NCBI GenBank assembly: GCA_963169055.1
Contig: CAUJFU010000439.1
Span: 1 to 9,376 of the forward strand
From: Myxococcota bacterium
GTDB lineage: Bacteria; Myxococcota_C; UBA6777
Direction: 5' to 3'
Length of the DNA stretch: 9,376 nt
The position numbers and the translations under genes were made by a program. Position 1 is the stretch's first letter. The number at the start of each line of letters is the position of its first letter. Below the pieces are notes generated by a model that saw only the letters and a program-made list of their open reading frames with translations, was not told the origin of the DNA and did no database searches. Below are positions 7,097 to 9,376 of the stretch, piece by piece.

Positions 7097-7337
7097 GATC
7101 GTTCACTTTTCAAACAAACGTCTGCGCCGCTTGAGGTGGCGCGAACACTCGGTTTTTTTGTCAACGACGTCACTTCTGTGTTGGTTAAGAACCATCGCGA
7201 TCTTCGCGCTCTCCCCATCCACCGCACCCAAACAACGAACCCCTCCAAAAAAGTCCCACGCTCCTCCTCGATGTTTGCGCTCCGCCTCGGTGCTTGCACA
7301 GGTCTCAATGCTCGCGCTCTGCTTCGCTTCGCACACT

Positions 7338-8171
7338 TCACATCGGCGCACCAACGGCCTCACACAAACGCGGCAACGCCTCTTCTGCGTTCACTTGAAG
7401 GTTCATCACGCCCACGCCTTCCCAATCGCCCGTTTCGACTTCGGGGTTGAGTGAAAAAGCCGGAACTTGCCGTAGGTGCGCGCTCTCCAACATCGCTGCC
7501 GTCACGCCCACCGAAAAAGAAGTCCCCACAAACACCATCACACGGGCTTCTTGGGTTGCGTTCATGGCGTCTCGCATCCGATAATCTCGATGGGAGGTGT
7601 AGTATTCGTCAAACAGCAAGGCGTGAATTCGTACAAGCGACCCGCACGCCGAACAGCGCGGAATATGCTCAAGACGCGGTTCTGCCCGAAAGGCCGAGAA
7701 ATCCAAACTATCAAAGCGAATCTTGCCTTTGGGCGCTCCATTCTCGCACCCATAACGCGTGCATCGCGCATGCCCCATATCCCCGTGAATATGGATCAAT
7801 TCTTTGGTCCCTGCGCGATCATGCAACAAGTCGATGTTTTGCGTGATCACCATCATCCGACCACCTCGCGCTTGTTGCCAACGCTCCAACGCTGTCACCG
7901 CATAATGCGCGGGATTCGGCTGTCGGTCAAAGTACGAATCAAATCGTCCCAAAAACCACTCCCAATGTCCAACAGGCGTCTCTTCAAAAAACGCATACGT
8001 CCCCAGCTCCATCGGACTACGATTCCACACCGCCTCGATATCCGAACCCCGAAACGTCGGAATCCCGCTCGCCTTGCTGATCCCCGCTCCCGTACAAAAC
8101 AAGATCAGGCCATCCTTGACAGACTCGATCGCCCGACAAAATCGGCTCCACTCTGCTTGTTCGTGATCCAT
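7338..8171 (-). CDS. Sir2-family NAD-dependent protein deacylase
   Basis: Product of 277 residues, normal for a bacterial sirtuin. It would remove acyl groups from lysines using NAD+ in the cytoplasm. NAD-binding motifs are GAGISKASGIPTFRG (28-42) and TQNID (110-114). The catalytic histidine is H129 in IHGDMG. Zinc-binding cysteines are C137/C142 (CX4C) and C173/C176 (CX2C). The C-terminal Rossmann motif is GTSFSVG (216-222). The CobB/SIRT5-type Tyr-x-x-Arg acyl-selectivity pair is not obvious (WFLGRF region, about 72-77), so deacetylation is more likely than desuccinylation; this is inference. ATG 8171 is chosen for AAAGGAG 6 nt upstream; an extended frame to 8219 lacks such a site. It is divergent from the small S24/S26-like gene, and no substrate gene is adjacent. 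CobB-like naming is avoided because the subclass is not settled. Confidence 0.92.
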   Translation of the reverse strand: MDHEQAEWSRFCRAIESVKDGLILFCTGAGISKASGIPTFRGSDIEAVWNRSPMELGTYAFFEETPVGHWEWFLGRFDSYFDRQPNPAHYAVTALERWQQARGGRMMVITQNIDLLHDRAGTKELIHIHGDMGHARCTRYGCENGAPKGKIRFDSLDFSAFRAEPRLEHIPRCSACGSLVRIHALLFDEYYTSHRDYRMRDAMNATQEARVMVFVGTSFSVGVTAAMLESAHLRQVPAFSLNPEVETGDWEGVGVMNLQVNAEEALPRLCEAVGAPM

Positions 8172-8177
8172 CTTTCG

Positions 8178-8184
8178 CTCCTTT
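8178..8184 (-). promoter_or_regulatory. Ribosome binding site of the Sir2 gene
   Basis: AAAGGAG on the - strand, 6 nt before ATG 8171, within the leader CAAAGAAAGGAGCGAAAG. It decides the start in favour of 8171 over the longer frame. Confidence 0.7.
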
Positions 8185-8208
8185 CTTTGATGTCCCCTGT
8201 TCCTCCCT

Positions 8209-8238
8209 ATCCTACGCAAGCAACATCGTGTTGTGCAA
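8209..8238 (-). promoter_or_regulatory. Candidate sigma70-type promoter for the Sir2 gene
   Basis: On the - strand TTGCAC (8238-8233) is followed after 18 nt by TAGGAT (8214-8209), about 38 nt upstream of the start codon. Matches to the consensus are partial (3 of 6 and 4 of 6). The inverted repeat CAACA-TCG-TGTTG (8221-8233) lies in the spacer and could be an operator. Only the hexamers are seen; activity is inference. Confidence 0.25.
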
Positions 8239-8304
8239 AAATTCTTTTACACACCACGCACCCAACACCAGATCGCTCCGTCTTCGGCCTCCACGTTGAT
8301 CCGC

Positions 8305-8356
8305 ACAAAGTATGCGTGTCCCTTTCACAAACAAAGTATGCGTATCCCTTTCGCAA
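8305..8356 (+). repeat. 26-bp tandem direct repeat upstream of the S24/S26-like gene
   Basis: Units 8305-8330 and 8331-8356 abut exactly and match at 24 of 26 positions. Each contains AAAGTATGCG and TCCCTTTC. The second unit ends 7 nt before the ribosome binding site of the following gene, so the pair lies in its leader or promoter. It could be a duplicated protein-binding site or simple replication slippage. Confidence 0.8.
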
Positions 8357-8363
8357 ATACATG

Positions 8364-8369
8364 AGGAGG
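8364..8369 (+). promoter_or_regulatory. Ribosome binding site of the S24/S26-like gene
   Basis: AGGAGG, 4 nt before ATG 8374. Together with the downstream family match it fixes the start. Confidence 0.75.
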
Positions 8370-8373
8370 CAAG

Positions 8374-8676
8374 ATGAGTTGGGCAACGGCTTGGATCGCC
8401 AAACTGCAACAGGGCGAGACCGTTTCTTTTCGACCGCGAGGGTCGTCGATGTCCCCAAAGATCCGTTCAGGGCAACTTTGTACCGTCGCGCCTGTCGATC
8501 CTTCGGCGCTTGGCGTCGGCGATATCGTGCTTTGCAAAGTTCGCGGTGCGCAATACCTCCATCTGATCAACGCCATACGCGGCGATCAATTCCAGATCGC
8601 CAACAATCGCGGACACATCAACGGCTGGATATCCGCCAACGCCATCTTTGGCCGCCTCGTCTGCGTCGAGGATTAA
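8374..8676 (+). CDS. Small S24/S26 peptidase-fold protein, probably non-catalytic
   Basis: Product of 100 residues. It has the core of the LexA / signal-peptidase fold: RPRGSSMSPKIRSGQ (20-34), with Ser25 at the nucleophile position of the GxSM motif, and the GDIVLC strand (49-54). A conserved-looking IANNRGHINGW segment (75-85) follows. The general-base lysine expected in the strand after GDIV is not visible (YLHLINAI there), and there is no membrane anchor or DNA-binding domain. Proteolysis or repressor activity is therefore doubtful. Similar stand-alone ~100-residue proteins occur in many bacteria with names such as S24/S26 family peptidase; their role is unknown to me. It is divergent from the Sir2 gene and convergent with the hydrolase, so probably monocistronic. 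Confidence 0.82.
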   Translation: MSWATAWIAKLQQGETVSFRPRGSSMSPKIRSGQLCTVAPVDPSALGVGDIVLCKVRGAQYLHLINAIRGDQFQIANNRGHINGWISANAIFGRLVCVED

Positions 8677-8737
8677 CCCACCTGTCGCCCCCTTCTTGGC
8701 TTCACACCGCGCTCACAACCATACATCGCGCTTGCGT

Positions 8738-8866
8738 GCAAAAAACTCCGAGTAGCGCGCTCTAGACCATTCATGACCCCCATGCTACCGCACTCAAAGC
8801 AGACGAAAAAACTCCGTGTGACGCGCTCTGGACCATTCATAACCCCTGCAATCCATTCATGACCCC
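8738..8866 (-). repeat. Degenerate repeats at the 3' end of the hydrolase gene
   Basis: Two units 66 bp apart share AACTCCG...GCGCTCT(A/G)GACCATTCAT(G/A)ACCCC (8745-8780 and 8811-8846). A third partial copy, CCATTCATGACCCC (8853-8866), follows 20 bp after the second and overlaps the hydrolase stop codon. The stop and final codons of that gene are thus part of the repeat. The whole 180-bp interval between the convergent genes is otherwise empty. Confidence 0.7.
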
Positions 8867-9376
8867 TGCAAAAACTCCAGCAGCAACGCATTCACCCGCT
8901 CAGGCGTATCGCACTGCACCCAATGGCTTGCATCCGAGATCCGATCCACACGAAGCACCCGCACCCAATGCTCCAACCCTTCCAACAAAGACAGCCCCAG
9001 ATACTTGTCCTGTTCTCCCCAAATCACCTGTGTGGGGGCCTCCACGATCTGCCTTTTTGGCCAATAGCTCGAAAGATCCCTTGCTGCGGCCCGATAATAG
9101 TTCAGCCCCGCCGTCAAAGCCCCTTCTTGACCCAACGCCTCACGATACAATCGCCGATCTTCCTCAGAAAAAGCCTCCTTATGCACAGGATCACGCTGCA
9201 ACATCTTGTCCAATAACGCAAACCCATCCCGACGAATGAATCGCTCCGCAAACGGCGACTGAAACTGCAATATGTACAGCGATTTTTGAAACTGCTCCCA
9301 CGTCCGCAACTTCTTCGCAAACACCACAGGATGCGGCGCATTCAAGATCGCCAACTTCTCCACCACACGCGGATGC
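8857..9376 (-). CDS. Alpha/beta hydrolase, epoxide-hydrolase-like (5' end outside window)
   Basis: The C-terminal ~173 residues are present and the frame stays open to the right edge. The window begins within the HPRVVEKLAILNAPHP strand that follows the nucleophile elbow in this family. A variable cap region (about 20-100 of the fragment) follows, then VIWGEQDKYLG, whose Asp is the expected acid-base relay residue. ISDASHWVQCDTPERVN carries the catalytic His, and the end is LLLEFLQGS. The order matches the haloalkane dehalogenase / soluble epoxide hydrolase branch of the fold. The nucleophile and oxyanion residues lie outside the window, so the reaction cannot be assigned. No signal peptide can be judged. 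The last codons lie in a local repeat, so the C-terminus may have been modified by duplication. Confidence 0.85.
   Translation of the reverse strand, partial: HPRVVEKLAILNAPHPVVFAKKLRTWEQFQKSLYILQFQSPFAERFIRRDGFALLDKMLQRDPVHKEAFSEEDRRLYREALGQEGALTAGLNYYRAAARDLSSYWPKRQIVEAPTQVIWGEQDKYLGLSLLEGLEHWVRVLRVDRISDASHWVQCDTPERVNALLLEFLQGS

Larger units (their letters stand above)
6994..7337 (-). other. Non-coding gap between the Sir2 and FGE-like genes
   Basis: 344 bp between the Sir2 stop and the FGE-like start, both on the - strand. It holds the third three-hairpin repeat (7030-7096), a GCGCC/GGCGC stem (7124-7142) and, on the - strand, a TTGACA hexamer (7164-7159) followed by a run of A. No -10 hexamer is seen at 15-19 nt, so I do not call a promoter. 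The rest shows no supported gene; a frame continuous with the FGE-like gene runs through it but has no ribosome binding site. Confidence 0.55.

Noticed and set aside
6431-7450. Long + strand open frame (339 codons)
   Set aside because: Antisense to the FGE-like gene and its leader, with residues biased to Ser, Pro and Arg and no family match; a shadow frame.
8305-8356. CRISPR array
   Set aside because: The two 26-bp units abut without spacers and there are only two; no cas genes in the window.
7476-8765. Long + strand open frame (429 codons)
   Set aside because: Antisense to the Sir2 gene, whose motifs are unambiguous; it also overlaps the well-supported S24/S26-like gene in another frame.

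Overview
The window carries two large exported or membrane proteins on the + strand, then a block mostly on the - strand (formylglycine-generating-enzyme-like protein, Sir2 deacylase, and an alpha/beta hydrolase cut by the right edge). One small S24/S26-fold protein on the + strand lies inside that block. The sequence is moderately GC-rich. Signal peptides followed by a PTSRPA linker, the SUMF1-type protein with a CGGRC insert, and the many GC-rich dispersed repeats suggest a Gram-negative, deltaproteobacterial-type genome (Myxococcota or a relative). That placement is inference; no rRNA or marker gene is present.

Layout. 3-164: probable 3' end of an unidentified + strand gene. 334-3075 and 3198-5441: two full-length paralogs, each with a signal peptide, a long beta-rich extracytoplasmic region and C-terminal membrane helices. 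The first also has a Pro/Ser/Thr-rich tail of about 124 residues. 5442-6021: non-coding region made of repeats, including two inverted copies of a 20-bp motif that bracket 434 bp. 6022-6993 (-): secreted FGE/SUMF1-fold protein that lacks the catalytic cysteine pair. 6994-7337: non-coding leader with a structured repeat. 7338-8171 (-): Sir2-family NAD-dependent deacylase. 8172-8373: divergent intergenic region with a 26-bp tandem repeat. 8374-8676 (+): small S24/S26-like protein. 8677-8856: degenerate repeats derived from or matching the 3' end of the next gene. 8857-9376 (-): epoxide-hydrolase-like alpha/beta hydrolase, 5' end outside the window.

The most striking non-gene signal is a ~65-bp element with three consecutive hairpins, present three times (225-288, 3104-3170 and 7030-7096 on the - strand). 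Each copy lies 27-45 nt upstream of the preferred start codon of a gene for an exported protein. All three are in the same orientation as that gene and in the same reading frame as it. Middle-stem positions covary between copies. It could be a 5'-UTR RNA element, a translated leader, or a mobile REP/MITE-like repeat that prefers such sites.

The genes do not form a recognisable pathway. The paralog pair may act as one envelope system of unknown function; the other genes look like independent transcription units.
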